A stretch of 64,000 nucleotides of DNA. Source: Vibrio quintilis (GTDB lineage Bacteria > Pseudomonadota > Gammaproteobacteria > Enterobacterales > Vibrionaceae). Both the position numbers and the translations under genes were made by a program. Shown one piece after another: positions 8,474 through 17,940 of the stretch. Numbering within the stretch: the stretch's first letter is position 1; each line of letters begins with the position of its first letter. A model generated the notes under the pieces. It did not search any database, was not told the DNA's origin, and saw only the letters and a list, made by a program, of their open reading frames with translations. The DNA lies in the NCBI RefSeq assembly GCF_024529975.1, contig NZ_AP024897.1, positions 2,666,001 to 2,730,000 on the forward strand, written 5' to 3'.

Positions 8474-8636
8474 ATATACCCAAACAACCTGAAGATGCAG
8501 GTTTCAGTGAGATTTGTCTGGCTCTGAGACAAGGCACTGATTTGATGACATAGTCATTCTACGTTGAAAATCAGTCACGCAGGACAGGAGCCAATCCATC
8601 TCGCTGAACATGCATCATGAGGTCACTTGGGTATAT
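8474..8636. repeat. 163-bp MITE-like element with imperfect terminal inverted repeats
   Basis: The left end reads ATATACCCAA-ACA-ACCTGAAGATGCA. The reverse complement of the right end reads ATATACCCAA-GTG-ACCTCATGATGCA, so about 26-base ends match with five differences. The inside encodes nothing visible. The other copies in the window are the two ends nearly joined into a short hairpin. Confidence 0.7.
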
Positions 8637-8722
8637 TCCTCTCTGATAAATGCCATTTCTGGTGATTATCAACTGCTGTTTAAAGTGTCATTAACAATGT
8701 CAACTATTATTAATAGTTTAAA

Positions 8723-8793
8723 AAGTTACAAAAGCTTTAAATAGTTACATTTGCTGCAAAATCAATATTTTCATCTGAGTAGATTGTTAGAAT
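8723..8793 (+). promoter_or_regulatory. frd promoter with tandem AGTTACA repeats (candidate DcuR site)
   Basis: AAGTTACA (8723-8730) and TAGTTACA (8742-8749) are 19 bases apart. ATCAAT follows at 8761 and TAGAAT as -10 at 8788. The spacing is base-for-base the same as upstream of the transporter at 6313, and CATAAAAATCA follows both -10 boxes. A complete FNR palindrome was not found. Confidence 0.6.
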
Positions 8794-8899
8794 AACCACA
8801 TAAAAATCACGGCAAACAGTCTGGTACTGAGTGATACAAAATTAACAGTCAGCCCAAAGGAAATGCATTCAAAATCAAAATAATAAGAATGCATCTGTC

Positions 8900-8935
8900 A
8901 TGTCCGGGCCCAACTGCTCAACCGGGCCCGGACAT
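8900..8935 (+). promoter_or_regulatory. Very stable GC-rich hairpin in the frd leader
   Basis: ATGTCCGGGCCC pairs perfectly with GGGCCCGGACAT across a 12-base loop, inside an AT-rich leader about 100 bases after the predicted start. CTCTTTTACT follows, which is a poor T tract. It could be an attenuator, a stability element or the 3' end of a short leader RNA. Confidence 0.65.
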
Positions 8936-9012
8936 CTCTTTTACTGAAGAATTCATATCATTGAGTCATCAGTAAGTTTAATTACAAAAACATATACACT
9001 TGGAGGATAACT

Positions 9013-10815
9013 GTGAAAACAATTACCACAGATATCGCTGTCATCGGAGCTGGTGGCGCCGGACTTCGTTCTGCTATCGCAGCTGCAGAAGCTAACCCGG
9101 ATTTAGATATTGCTCTGATTTCTAAAGTCTATCCAATGCGTTCTCATTCCGTTGCCGCCGAAGGCGGTTCAGCAGCGGTCATTAAAGATGAAGATAGTCT
9201 GGACAATCATTTTAATGATACGGTCGGCGGGGGTGACTGGTTATGTGAGCAGGATGTCGTTGAATACTTCGTTTCTAACGCAACCCGGGAAATGATCCAG
9301 ATGGAACAGTGGGGATGCCCGTGGAGCCGGAAAGAAAACGGAGAAGTAAATGTCCGTCGCTTTGGCGGCATGAAAGTTGAGCGAACCTGGTTTGCAGCCG
9401 ATAAAACCGGCTTCCACATGTTACATACCCTCTTCCAGACCTCAATCAAATACTCACAGATTCAACGTTTTGATGAATACTTTGTCGTCGACCTGCTGGT
9501 GGTTGATGGCGAAGTTCAGGGGCTGGTTGCCATTCATATGTCTGAAGGTGATCTGGTGATTATCAAAGCCAGATCCGTGATTCTGGCAACAGGAGGAGCC
9601 GGTCGGGTTTACCACTGTAATACCAATGGCGGCATTGTAACAGGCGACGGCATGGCAATGGCATACCGCCATGGTGTTCCTCTTCGTGATATGGAATTTG
9701 TACAATATCACCCAACCGGCTTACCAGGCACAGGAATTCTGATGACCGAAGGGTGTCGTGGTGAAGGTGGCATTATCCTCAATAAAAACGGCTACCGCTA
9801 TCTTCAGGATTACGGTATGGGGCCTGAAACCCCGGTTGGTCAGCCGAAAAACAAGTACATGGAGCTGGGGCCAAGGGATAAAGTCTCCCAGGCATTCTGG
9901 CACGAACAACAAAAAGGCAACACGATTGAGCACCCGCTCGGTGACGTCGTTCACCTTGACCTTCGCCACCTTGGCGCAGATTACCTGCACGAACGTCTGC
10001 CATTTATCTGTGAACTGGCCAAGGCTTATGTCAATGTCGATCCGGTCAAAGAACCGATTCCGATTCGTCCGACCGTCCACTACACCATGGGTGGGATTGA
10101 AACGAACAGTGATTGTGAAACCCGGATTCAGGGCTTATTTGCTGTCGGTGAATGTGCCTCTGTTGGTCTGCATGGTGCCAACCGTCTCGGGTCTAACTCT
10201 CTGGCTGAATTTGTAGTTTTTGGTCGTGTTGCGGGTGAACATGCCGCGAAAAGAGCACAGTCTTTCTCTGGCTGGAACGATGCATCAATTGAACAACAGG
10301 TGAAAGCGATTGAAGCACGTATTGAAAGTCTGCTGAATCAGGAAGGCGATGAAAACTGGGCGGATATCCGTACCGAAATGGGTCATACCATGGAAGCCGG
10401 ATGCGGTATTTATCGTCAGGAAGACCTGATGCAGCAAACTATCGACAAAATTACCGAGCTCAAAGCACGTTATAAAAACATTAAGATTAAAGATAAAGGC
10501 AAAGTCTTTAATACTGACCTGCTGTATGCCCTTGAAGTCGGCTACGGACTGGAAGTCGCTGAAGCGATGGTTCACTCTGCAATTCTCCGTCGTGAATCCC
10601 GCGGTGCACACCAGCGTCTTGATGAAGGCTGTACAGAGCGGGATGACATCAAATTCCTGAAACACTCTCTGGCATTTTATCAACAGGATGCCGCACCATC
10701 GATTGATTACAGCGATGTCACCATTACTAAATCACCACCAAAAGCACGCCTCTATGGTGAAGCAGCGGAGAAAGCTGCTGCGGCAGAAAAGGCCAGCGGG
10801 GAGGAACAAGCATAA
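9013..10815 (+). CDS. frdA: Fumarate reductase flavoprotein subunit
   Basis: This 600-residue subunit reduces fumarate to succinate on the cytoplasmic face of the inner membrane during anaerobic respiration. It shows the FAD motif [10 protein letters not shown] at the N-terminus, H45 in [10 protein letters not shown] as the covalent flavin ligand, and the [13 protein letters not shown] active-site segment. The start is GTG with GGAGG six bases before it. E. coli FrdA has 602 residues. The stop overlaps the frdB start (TAATG). It is the first gene of frdABCD. Confidence 0.97.
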   Translation: MKTITTDIAVIGAGGAGLRSAIAAAEANPDLDIALISKVYPMRSHSVAAEGGSAAVIKDEDSLDNHFNDTVGGGDWLCEQDVVEYFVSNATREMIQMEQWGCPWSRKENGEVNVRRFGGMKVERTWFAADKTGFHMLHTLFQTSIKYSQIQRFDEYFVVDLLVVDGEVQGLVAIHMSEGDLVIIKARSVILATGGAGRVYHCNTNGGIVTGDGMAMAYRHGVPLRDMEFVQYHPTGLPGTGILMTEGCRGEGGIILNKNGYRYLQDYGMGPETPVGQPKNKYMELGPRDKVSQAFWHEQQKGNTIEHPLGDVVHLDLRHLGADYLHERLPFICELAKAYVNVDPVKEPIPIRPTVHYTMGGIETNSDCETRIQGLFAVGECASVGLHGANRLGSNSLAEFVVFGRVAGEHAAKRAQSFSGWNDASIEQQVKAIEARIESLLNQEGDENWADIRTEMGHTMEAGCGIYRQEDLMQQTIDKITELKARYKNIKIKDKGKVFNTDLLYALEVGYGLEVAEAMVHSAILRRESRGAHQRLDEGCTERDDIKFLKHSLAFYQQDAAPSIDYSDVTITKSPPKARLYGEAAEKAAAAEKASGEEQA

Positions 10816-11558
10816 TGTCAGAGAACCGAGTTCAATCAGTTGAAATTCTTCGCTACGATCCGGAGAAGGACCAGGAACCTTATCTGCAAAAGTTCAGTGT
10901 CCCGTATGATGAAACCATGTCTGTCCTGGATGCTGTTACTTATATCAAAGATCACCTGGACAAAAACCTGTCTTATCGCTGGTCTTGCAGAATGGCTATC
11001 TGTGGTTCATGCGGCATGATGGTGAACGGGGTGCCGAAGCTGGCCTGTAAATCATTCCTGCGGGATTATCCGGATGGCCTGAAACTGGAGCCGTTAGCGA
11101 ATTTCCCTATCGAGAAAGATTTAATCGTGGATATGACGCCATTTATCGAGCGCCTGGAAGCGATTAAGCCTTACATTCTTGGCAACGACCGTAAGCCGGA
11201 AGACGGCGCAAACCTGCAAACGCCGGAACAACTGGCCAAATATAAGCAGTTCGCTGCCTGTATTAACTGTGGTCTGTGCTATGCCGCCTGCCCGCAGTTT
11301 GGTCTGAACCCTGAGTTTATCGGACCAGCAGCCCTGACGCTGGCTCATCGTTATAATCTGGACAGCCGTGACCACGGCAAAGCCGAACGTATGAAAATTA
11401 TTAACGGTGAAAATGGCGCCTGGGGTTGTACTTTCGTGGGTTACTGTTCGGAAGTCTGTCCGAAAAATGTTGACCCGGCAGCCGCAGTGAACCAGGGAAA
11501 AGTCGAATCATCGGTCGATTTTGTGATTGCCATGCTGAAGCCTCAGGAGGACGCATAA
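10815..11558 (+). CDS. frdB: Fumarate reductase iron-sulfur subunit
   Basis: This 247-residue subunit carries electrons from menaquinol to FrdA. Cysteine motifs for three clusters are visible in order: [12 protein letters not shown] with a later cysteine for the 2Fe-2S cluster, [12 protein letters not shown] for 4Fe-4S, and [12 protein letters not shown] for 3Fe-4S. It begins on the frdA stop and carries the frdC ribosome site in its last codons. Confidence 0.97.
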   Translation: MSENRVQSVEILRYDPEKDQEPYLQKFSVPYDETMSVLDAVTYIKDHLDKNLSYRWSCRMAICGSCGMMVNGVPKLACKSFLRDYPDGLKLEPLANFPIEKDLIVDMTPFIERLEAIKPYILGNDRKPEDGANLQTPEQLAKYKQFAACINCGLCYAACPQFGLNPEFIGPAALTLAHRYNLDSRDHGKAERMKIINGENGAWGCTFVGYCSEVCPKNVDPAAAVNQGKVESSVDFVIAMLKPQEDA

Positions 11559-11559
11559 A

Positions 11560-11943
11560 ATGAGTCACCGTAAACCTTATATCCGTGAAGTCAAAAGAAC
11601 CTGGTGGAGCAACCATCCTTTCTACCGGTTCTATATGCTTCGCGAAGCAACAGTGCTGCCGCTGATTTTCTTCACCCTGTGTCTGCTGGGCGGATTAATG
11701 AGTCTGGTGAAAGGGCCGGAATCATGGCAGCACTGGCTGAACTTTATGTCCAGCCCGGTTGTGATTGTACTGAATATTATTGCCCTGCTCGGCAGCCTGT
11801 TCCATGCCCAGACTTTCTTCAGCATGCTGCCTCAGGTGGTCCCGGTTCGCATCAAAGGCAAGCTTCTGGATAAAAAAATTATTATTCTGGGACAATGGGC
11901 GGCAACCCTTGTTATTTCATTCATCATACTGGCGTTTGTTTAA
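11560..11943 (+). CDS. frdC: Fumarate reductase membrane anchor subunit C
   Basis: This 127-residue protein has three hydrophobic segments and the conserved MLREATVLP stretch that contains the quinol-site glutamate of FrdC. With FrdD it anchors FrdAB to the inner membrane and binds menaquinol. It starts two bases after frdB, using the GGAGG at that gene's end. Confidence 0.95.
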   Translation: MSHRKPYIREVKRTWWSNHPFYRFYMLREATVLPLIFFTLCLLGGLMSLVKGPESWQHWLNFMSSPVVIVLNIIALLGSLFHAQTFFSMLPQVVPVRIKGKLLDKKIIILGQWAATLVISFIILAFV

Positions 11944-11952
11944 GGAGATCAC

Positions 11953-12318
11953 ATGATAAATCAAAACCCTAAACGTTCAGATGAGCCCATCTGGTGGGGA
12001 CTATTTGGCGCAGGCGGAACATGGTTCGCGATGATCACGCCTGTAACAATTCTGGTTGTCGGACTGTTGCTACCTCTCGGAATTATCAGCCCGGATACCT
12101 TCAGTTATGAAAATATGACCCATTTCATGGCAAATATCTTCGGCGCCCTATTTACTATCGGCACACTGGCGTTACCAATATGGCATGCCATGCACCGTGT
12201 TCACCACGGCATGCATGATCTGAAATTCCATACCGGAACTGTCGGTAAAGTCGCGTGCTATGCATTTGCTTTTTTAGTATCAGCACTCGCAGTCATATTT
12301 GTGTTTATGGTTGGATAA
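11953..12318 (+). CDS. frdD: Fumarate reductase membrane anchor subunit D
   Basis: This 121-residue protein has three membrane segments and the [10 protein letters not shown] motif whose histidines line the quinol site in FrdD. An AAGGAG site precedes it nine bases after frdC. It completes the four-subunit enzyme. Confidence 0.95.
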   Translation: MINQNPKRSDEPIWWGLFGAGGTWFAMITPVTILVVGLLLPLGIISPDTFSYENMTHFMANIFGALFTIGTLALPIWHAMHRVHHGMHDLKFHTGTVGKVACYAFAFLVSALAVIFVFMVG

Positions 12319-12361
12319 AGGTTCACGAAAGCACACTCTGAAGATTGAAATAACCCGAAAA

Positions 12362-12396
12362 CACGACTTACATCAACATAAGTTCAGTAAGTCGTG
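12362..12396 (+). promoter_or_regulatory. Intercistronic hairpin between frdD and dcuB
   Basis: CACGACTTAC pairs with GTAAGTCGTG across a 15-base loop just before the dcuB ribosome site. There is no T tract, so it is more likely an RNA-stability or processing element that separates frd from dcuB expression than a terminator. Confidence 0.6.
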
Positions 12397-12412
12397 ATCA
12401 CGAGGAGAAAAC

Positions 12413-13744
12413 ATGTTTTATGTGCATATGATGTTGCTGCTTATCATCATTTTTATTGGTATCCGGCATGGTGGCATCGCATTTGGTTTGCTGGGTGGAT
12501 TAGGTGTTACTATCCTGGCATTTGTTTTTGGTATTACTCCCGGACATCCGCCGATCAGTGTCATGCTGATTATTTTGTCGGTTGTCGCCGCTTCTGCAAC
12601 ACTCGAAGCAACGGGTGGTTTGAAACTTCTGGTCCGGTTTGCAGAACGATTAATGCGTAAGCACCCGAACCAAATTGTATTCCTGGGACCTTTGTGTACC
12701 TATTCTCTTACTGTTCTTGTCGGAACCGGTCATTCTGTTTACCCACTTTTACCGGTTATTTACGATGTCGCTTATAAGAGAGGAATCCGTCCGGAAAGAC
12801 CAATGGCAATTTCATCAGTTGCCTCTCAGATGGGCATTACCGCCAGTCCAATCGCTGCAGCAGCGGCAGTTGTGATGGCGACAGCTGTTGATAATCATCT
12901 GGATATCGGACTGGTTGATGTTCTGATGGTCACCATTCCGGCGACTTTCTGTGGTTTGATGGCTGCTTGTACCTGGAGTCTGAAACGGGGTAAAGATCTG
13001 GATAAAGACCCTGAGTTCAAAGAACGCTGTAAAGACCCTGAGTTTGTCAAAGAACTTGAAGATGAAGATCCGGGTGACGGTAGTAATGACGGTATCGATA
13101 AAAATGCGAAGAAAGGCTTAACGATTTTTATCCTGGGCATCGCAACTGTCGTCTTTGTCGCAATGTTTGGTAAAGATCTCGGCTTACTGCCAAAAGGCGT
13201 AAAAATGTCTGTTGGTATTCAGTTCCTGATGCTGGCTGTTGGTGCCATCATTCTGGTGACAACCAAAGTTCAGCCCAAACGGATTGTTCACAGCAATGTA
13301 TTTATTGCCGGAATGACCGCGGTCATCATTATCTTCGGGATCGCCTGGATGAGTGATACGATCATCAGCTTCCATAAGGCTTATCTGATTGATATGGTTC
13401 GCGATATTGTACATTCCCATCCATGGGCATTTGCAATCGCTATGTTTGTCGTGTCGGTATTCCTGAAGAGCCAGGCCGCGGTATTAACCATCATGTTACC
13501 TTTGGGTTTCTCTCTGGGAATTCCGCCTAAGGTTCTGATTGGCGTATTACCTGCGTGCTATGCCTACTTCTTCTTCCCATTCTACCCCAGCGATCTGGCG
13601 GCAATTACCTTTGACCGGACGGGAACCACCCGAATCGGGAAGTATGTGCTGAACCACAGTTTCATCATTCCCGGATTCATCGGTGTTACCACAGCAACTG
13701 TGGTCGGCTATTTCATCTCGATGGCTGTTCACCAAACGTTCTGA
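12413..13744 (+). CDS. dcuB: Anaerobic C4-dicarboxylate antiporter DcuB
   Basis: This 443-residue Dcu-family carrier exchanges fumarate or malate for succinate in anaerobic cells. It lines up with E. coli DcuB along its length: HGGIAFGLLGG near the start, LVGTGHSVYPLLPVIYDVA, RPERPMAISS, the charged RGKDLDKDPEF loop, and a FYPSDLAAITFDRTGTTRIG motif near the C-terminus. It follows frdD in the same direction with its own GAGGAG site, so reduction and product export are co-expressed. DcuA is the alternative, but the loop and the linked dcuSR favour DcuB. Confidence 0.93.
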   Translation: MFYVHMMLLLIIIFIGIRHGGIAFGLLGGLGVTILAFVFGITPGHPPISVMLIILSVVAASATLEATGGLKLLVRFAERLMRKHPNQIVFLGPLCTYSLTVLVGTGHSVYPLLPVIYDVAYKRGIRPERPMAISSVASQMGITASPIAAAAAVVMATAVDNHLDIGLVDVLMVTIPATFCGLMAACTWSLKRGKDLDKDPEFKERCKDPEFVKELEDEDPGDGSNDGIDKNAKKGLTIFILGIATVVFVAMFGKDLGLLPKGVKMSVGIQFLMLAVGAIILVTTKVQPKRIVHSNVFIAGMTAVIIIFGIAWMSDTIISFHKAYLIDMVRDIVHSHPWAFAIAMFVVSVFLKSQAAVLTIMLPLGFSLGIPPKVLIGVLPACYAYFFFPFYPSDLAAITFDRTGTTRIGKYVLNHSFIIPGFIGVTTATVVGYFISMAVHQTF

Positions 13745-13787
13745 TGTGAAATCGTAGCCTGTATCAGGCAATGATTCATCATCCCAT

Positions 13788-13818
13788 TCAACCGGCGGAT
13801 AAAATGTTCGCCGGTTGA
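13788..13818 (+). terminator. Hairpin after dcuB
   Basis: TCAACCGGCG pairs perfectly with CGCCGGTTGA across an 11-base loop, about 45 bases after the dcuB stop. No T tract follows, so termination may be partial or the element may protect the 3' end. Confidence 0.55.
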
Positions 13819-13869
13819 TATAACTCACACAACACATCCTCCAATAATCTGACTGCATACATATTCAAT

Positions 13870-15555
13870 ATGCCCGTGATACAATCCTCTGAACTTGTTG
13901 ATATTTCGATGAACAACAATCAGTCTATGAAACTCAAAAGCTATCTGACACTAACGACTATTGCCACAACGTCTTCCATTGTGATTCTTGTCACGATAGC
14001 GATCCTTTACCTGCTACAGGATTCTTATCAATCCGCTCTTGAAGAGCGGGGCCGGGAGCTGGCACGGGTCATTGCCCATGATCCCAAAGTCATCCAGGCC
14101 GTGAATCAAAAGAATCAGCATCAGCCAACACCGCAATTCAGCCACTACATTGAATCCATCCGTTCACGGACTGATGCTTCATTTATTGTTGTGGTCGATA
14201 AAAATGCCATCCGGTTAAGCCACCCGGACAGCCACAAAGTCGGGCAGCATTTTGTCGGTGATGATATCCGGCCGGTTTTAAAAAGTGGTCAGGAGTACAG
14301 CACAAAAGCTTTAGGCTCTCTGGGCATGGCAATCCGAAATTTCACACCGGTCTACCTTGATGACCAACTGATTGGTGCGGTGTGTATTGGTTATCTTTCC
14401 TCCAAAATATCTAATATCATCTTTCAGCAACATATCCATATTGGTTTGCTCATCGGGTTAGTTTATCTGCTTGGCTTATGTACCACGATGGCATTTTTGT
14501 GGAAAATGAAACGTACTTTTCTGGACTTTGAACCGGAATTTATCGTCAATAAATTCCGGGAACATGAAATGGTCTTTGACAGTATCCGGGACGCAATCAT
14601 TGCCGTGAATCAGGAGATGAATATCACCATGATCAACAATAGTGCAATCAAACTGTTGTCCATGGGGGTGCTGAACCGGTACGACTATAAAAGTCATCCC
14701 CTGTCGAATTATTCAGCCTCACTCAGTCATTTATTGTTAGAAAATCAGGGACGGTATCATCAGGCTGATTTCAATATCGGAAAGCTGAAATATAAAGCGA
14801 ACATCTATCCAATCAAGACCGCTAAAGGGTTAATCGGACACGTGATCGTATTCTTTGCCAACCTGACACCTAACGAACTTGAGAAAGAATTAACTTATCT
14901 GAAAAATTACTCGGAACTATTGCGCAGTAAAACGCATGAGTATTCAAATAAACTCAATGTACTGTCTGGCATGTTGCAGATAGGCCGCTATCAGGAATCG
15001 GTTGAATTTATCCAACAGGAAACCGATCGATACCAGACAGTGATTAATAATATTGTTCAGTCTGTCAATGACAGTGCCGTCGCCGGCTTATTACTGGCGA
15101 AATTTAATAAGGCATCCGATATGGGGGTGAAATTTTCGATTGATCAGGATACAACGCTCTCCAGCTACCATAAGCAAATTTCCGAAAAGCTGGTCACCAT
15201 CATCGGCAACCTGACAGATAATGCACTATTAGCCGCATGGCAAAACCGCAATTCCGTTACGCCTGAAATCTGGGTATATATTAGTGACCGCGGACACTAT
15301 ATTATGATTGAAATTCAGGATAATGGGACAGGCGTTCCCGAACAGATAGCAAACCGTATTCTTGAATTTGGTGTCAGCTCAAAACAGAGTGATGAACAAA
15401 GTGGCATTGGTTTATATCTTGTCAAACAGCTGGTTGACTACTTCCATGGCAGTCTTGACTGGGAACGGACAGAAAATAATACAACACTGTTTAGCATTTA
15501 CTTAGATAAAAAAGAAACTTCAGATGACAACGAAAACCCGAGTCATGCTCATTGA
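13870..15555 (+). CDS. dcuS: C4-dicarboxylate/citrate sensor histidine kinase (DcuS type)
   Basis: This 561-residue membrane kinase has a transmembrane helix, a periplasmic PASp sensor, a second helix near residue 200, a cytoplasmic PAS and a kinase core. The ligand residues of E. coli DcuS (R107, H110, F120, R147, F149) find counterparts at R115, H118, F128, R156 and F158 with almost the same spacing. The phosphorylated histidine is H356 in RSKTHEYSNKL, and the ATP-lid motif DNGTGVPE follows. It should respond to C4-dicarboxylates or citrate. The start is uncertain: ATG codons at 13870, 13909 and 13927 all lack a clear ribosome site. Confidence 0.9.
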   Translation: MPVIQSSELVDISMNNNQSMKLKSYLTLTTIATTSSIVILVTIAILYLLQDSYQSALEERGRELARVIAHDPKVIQAVNQKNQHQPTPQFSHYIESIRSRTDASFIVVVDKNAIRLSHPDSHKVGQHFVGDDIRPVLKSGQEYSTKALGSLGMAIRNFTPVYLDDQLIGAVCIGYLSSKISNIIFQQHIHIGLLIGLVYLLGLCTTMAFLWKMKRTFLDFEPEFIVNKFREHEMVFDSIRDAIIAVNQEMNITMINNSAIKLLSMGVLNRYDYKSHPLSNYSASLSHLLLENQGRYHQADFNIGKLKYKANIYPIKTAKGLIGHVIVFFANLTPNELEKELTYLKNYSELLRSKTHEYSNKLNVLSGMLQIGRYQESVEFIQQETDRYQTVINNIVQSVNDSAVAGLLLAKFNKASDMGVKFSIDQDTTLSSYHKQISEKLVTIIGNLTDNALLAAWQNRNSVTPEIWVYISDRGHYIMIEIQDNGTGVPEQIANRILEFGVSSKQSDEQSGIGLYLVKQLVDYFHGSLDWERTENNTTLFSIYLDKKETSDDNENPSHAH

Positions 15556-16207
15556 AGATGACATTCGTGCCAGCTATACACTCGAGTCCACGATTAATCA
15601 GGACCCGCGTTTCCAGGTGGTCGCTGTAAGCGAAACCTGTGCTGATGCACTGATGCAGTTTAAAGCATTTCAGCCTCAACTGGTCTTTGTCGATATCACT
15701 TTGCCTGACGGAAACGGACTGGATATTATTCGTCAGCTCAGAGATCAGGATACAGACTGCCATTTCATTATGACCACAGCAGAAAGAGAAACTACCACTG
15801 TCGAAAAAGCGGTTCAGTTAGGTGTCATTGATTATCTGGTGAAACCAATTCGCATGTCGCGAATCAGCCAGGCACTCGATGATTACGCCCGCTATAAACA
15901 AAAACTGGTCAGCGCCTCAACCGTTGATCAGGACGATATTGACCAGCTGCTGCGGCGCTCACCGGTCAAAACTGAACGCAGAACTCCGAAAGGAATCGAC
16001 TCCACCACACTTGAAGCACTTAAAAAATTACTCTACAAAGAAAAACTCCATAATTTCTCTGCAGAGGACATTGGGGAAAGAATGAACTTCAGCCGGGTAA
16101 CTGCAAGGCGTTATCTGGAATATCTGGAGTCTGAAGGCATCTTACGGTTAATTTTAAACTATAACACCGGTGGACGCCCCAGACGCTTATATCAAATGAT
16201 TGAATAA
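15524..16207 (+). CDS. dcuR: Response regulator of the CitB/DcuR family
   Basis: This 227-residue protein has a receiver domain with D57 in LVFVDITLPDGNG as the phosphate acceptor, the conserved K in DYLVKP, and a C-terminal helix-turn-helix around MNFSRVTARRYLEYL. It overlaps dcuS by 32 bases, so the pair is translated together. Its regulon plausibly includes the flanking frd-dcuB and 2-hydroxycarboxylate transporter promoters, whose shared tandem repeats are good candidate sites. Confidence 0.92.
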   Translation: MTTKTRVMLIEDDIRASYTLESTINQDPRFQVVAVSETCADALMQFKAFQPQLVFVDITLPDGNGLDIIRQLRDQDTDCHFIMTTAERETTTVEKAVQLGVIDYLVKPIRMSRISQALDDYARYKQKLVSASTVDQDDIDQLLRRSPVKTERRTPKGIDSTTLEALKKLLYKEKLHNFSAEDIGERMNFSRVTARRYLEYLESEGILRLILNYNTGGRPRRLYQMIE

Positions 16208-16249
16208 ACAAACTCAGGGTTGAATAAGGTTCCGGAAACAGCCGGCTCA

Positions 16250-17791
16250 TTATTCAACCAGCTTTAAAACCGACTTCTGTCGTTGTTCTGAATAGAAACG
16301 TTCAATATATGCTGTGACCTGCACCTGTTCATCTTCATTCAGGCTGAGGCCAAGTTTCGTCCGCCGCCACAGGAAATCTTCCCCTTTTCTCACCTGCTCA
16401 TGCTGTACCACATAATCAATTTCGGACTGATACACACCGTCAGCAAAACATGTTCCCATTTGAGACAGGTTCATTTTATCTGCCAGTAATTGCCATGTGT
16501 TGGTGCCAAACTGCGTGACATAACGGAAGACCATCGACTCATCCAGCCACGGATATTGCTGATGAATCGTCTGACTCAATTGTTGTCTCGGACAGCTGAA
16601 GTTTCCTCCGGGTAATCTGGCGGACGAAGTCCACGGTTTCCCCATCGATTCAAAAAATGGATTCAGCTTATCCATAGCTGCTTCACCCAGTTTCCTGTAA
16701 GTCGTCAGCTTTCCGCCAAAGACTGACAGCAGCGGCGCTTGTCCATTATCGTGGTCCAGCTCAATAGTATAATCCCGGGTGATTGCCTGAGGTGAATTCG
16801 ATTCATCATCACATAACGGCCTGACACCACTATAAGTCCAGATAACATCATCACGCTGCAACTGATGGCAAAAATGCTGATTGACGATATCGAGTAAATA
16901 GGACGTTTCTTCTTCAGAAATCACAACATCACGGGGATCACCATGATATTCAATATCCGTGGTCCCGATAATTGAGAATTGGTCCAGATAGGGAATCACA
17001 AAGACAATCCTGCCATCCTGGTTTTGCAGAATATAAGCCTGTTCTTCTGCATGAATTTTCGGTACAACCAGATGAGAGCCTTTCACCAGACGAATATGCC
17101 TTGGGGATACCAGCTGCATGTGTTGTTCAAAAAACTGCTGTACCCATGGCCCGGCAGCATTGACCAAAGCTCTCGCCGTTCTTTCAAATTGTTCACCGGT
17201 CAGTTGGTCCTGAATCGTGACCCGCCACAAACCATCTTGCCTCACCGCTTGTTTCACCATGCAATAATTTCGGGTCTCAGCACCATTTTCTCTGGCAGCA
17301 AGGATATTCAGCACCACCAGACGGGCATCATCCACCCAACAGTCAGAATACTCAAACCCCGTTTTCATTTCTTCTTTTAAAAAACCAGACAGGCTGAGAT
17401 CAACCTTATGACTTGCAGGTAGAGATGTTCTGTGACCAAGATGGTCGTACAGGAATAAACCACAACGAATCATCCATGCCGGCCGCAGATAAGGCCGGTG
17501 CGGTAAACGAAAGCGCATTGGAAAAGCAATATGAGGTGCCATTTTCAGGAGTACTTCTCTTTCAGCTAACGCTTCAGAGACAAGGCGAAACTCATAGTGC
17601 TCCAGATACCTCAACCCACCATGAATTAATTTTGAGCTGGCCGAAGAAGTGGCGGACGCGTAATCCATCGCTTCATATAAACCAACGGATAATCCTCTGC
17701 CTGCTGCATCAGCGGCGATACCTGCGCCATTGATGCCTCCGCCAATAACGATTAAATCCAAAACCTGACCGGCCTGATTCACAACACTCAT
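16250..17791 (-). CDS. glpD: Aerobic glycerol-3-phosphate dehydrogenase
   Basis: This 513-residue FAD-dependent enzyme oxidises glycerol-3-phosphate to dihydroxyacetone phosphate and feeds the quinone pool at the membrane. The FAD motif VIGGGINGAGIA is at residues 15-26, followed by SSASSKLIHGGLRYLE, a GlpD signature. E. coli GlpD has 501 residues. AAAGGA precedes the start. It lies 149 bases after glpR on the same strand, with its own promoter region carrying a GlpR-like half site and a short hairpin. Confidence 0.96.
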   Translation of the reverse strand: MSVVNQAGQVLDLIVIGGGINGAGIAADAAGRGLSVGLYEAMDYASATSSASSKLIHGGLRYLEHYEFRLVSEALAEREVLLKMAPHIAFPMRFRLPHRPYLRPAWMIRCGLFLYDHLGHRTSLPASHKVDLSLSGFLKEEMKTGFEYSDCWVDDARLVVLNILAARENGAETRNYCMVKQAVRQDGLWRVTIQDQLTGEQFERTARALVNAAGPWVQQFFEQHMQLVSPRHIRLVKGSHLVVPKIHAEEQAYILQNQDGRIVFVIPYLDQFSIIGTTDIEYHGDPRDVVISEEETSYLLDIVNQHFCHQLQRDDVIWTYSGVRPLCDDESNSPQAITRDYTIELDHDNGQAPLLSVFGGKLTTYRKLGEAAMDKLNPFFESMGKPWTSSARLPGGNFSCPRQQLSQTIHQQYPWLDESMVFRYVTQFGTNTWQLLADKMNLSQMGTCFADGVYQSEIDYVVQHEQVRKGEDFLWRRTKLGLSLNEDEQVQVTAYIERFYSEQRQKSVLKLVE

Positions 17792-17830
17792 AGCACGAAT
17801 CCTTTAAGAAGGAGCAAACGAACATACAAA

Positions 17831-17908
17831 CACGCTAAATATTAGCGTGAACGATGAAATAATGCACTAATTATTTTCGATTTCACTCAAAAACACTCAT
17901 TCGAACAT
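17831..17908 (-). promoter_or_regulatory. glpD promoter region with GlpR-like site and palindrome
   Basis: TTCGAACAT at 17900-17908 is shared with the region upstream of glpK and resembles the half site ATGTTCG of GlpR operators. Nearer the gene, CACGCTAA-ATA-TTAGCGTG (17831-17849) is a perfect hairpin or operator. Confidence 0.45.
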
Positions 17909-17940
17909 GCTAAACACAGATAAAGCACGATAAAAACGAA

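Larger units (their letters stand above)
8277..9012. other. Long frd upstream region
   Basis: This 735-base stretch has no recognised gene. It holds the long repeat element, the frd promoter with tandem AGTTACA repeats, and an untranslated leader with two hairpins (an ATGCATTC/GAATGCAT pair near 8864-8894, and the GC-rich one listed below). Confidence 0.6.

Noticed and set aside
8751-8766. Possible FNR site before frd
   Set aside because: Only the ATCAA half is present at both promoters; the TTGAT half is missing at the required spacing.
9721-10216. Long open frames in and opposite frdA
   Set aside because: They are out-of-frame shadows of a highly conserved gene and show no family features or ribosome sites.
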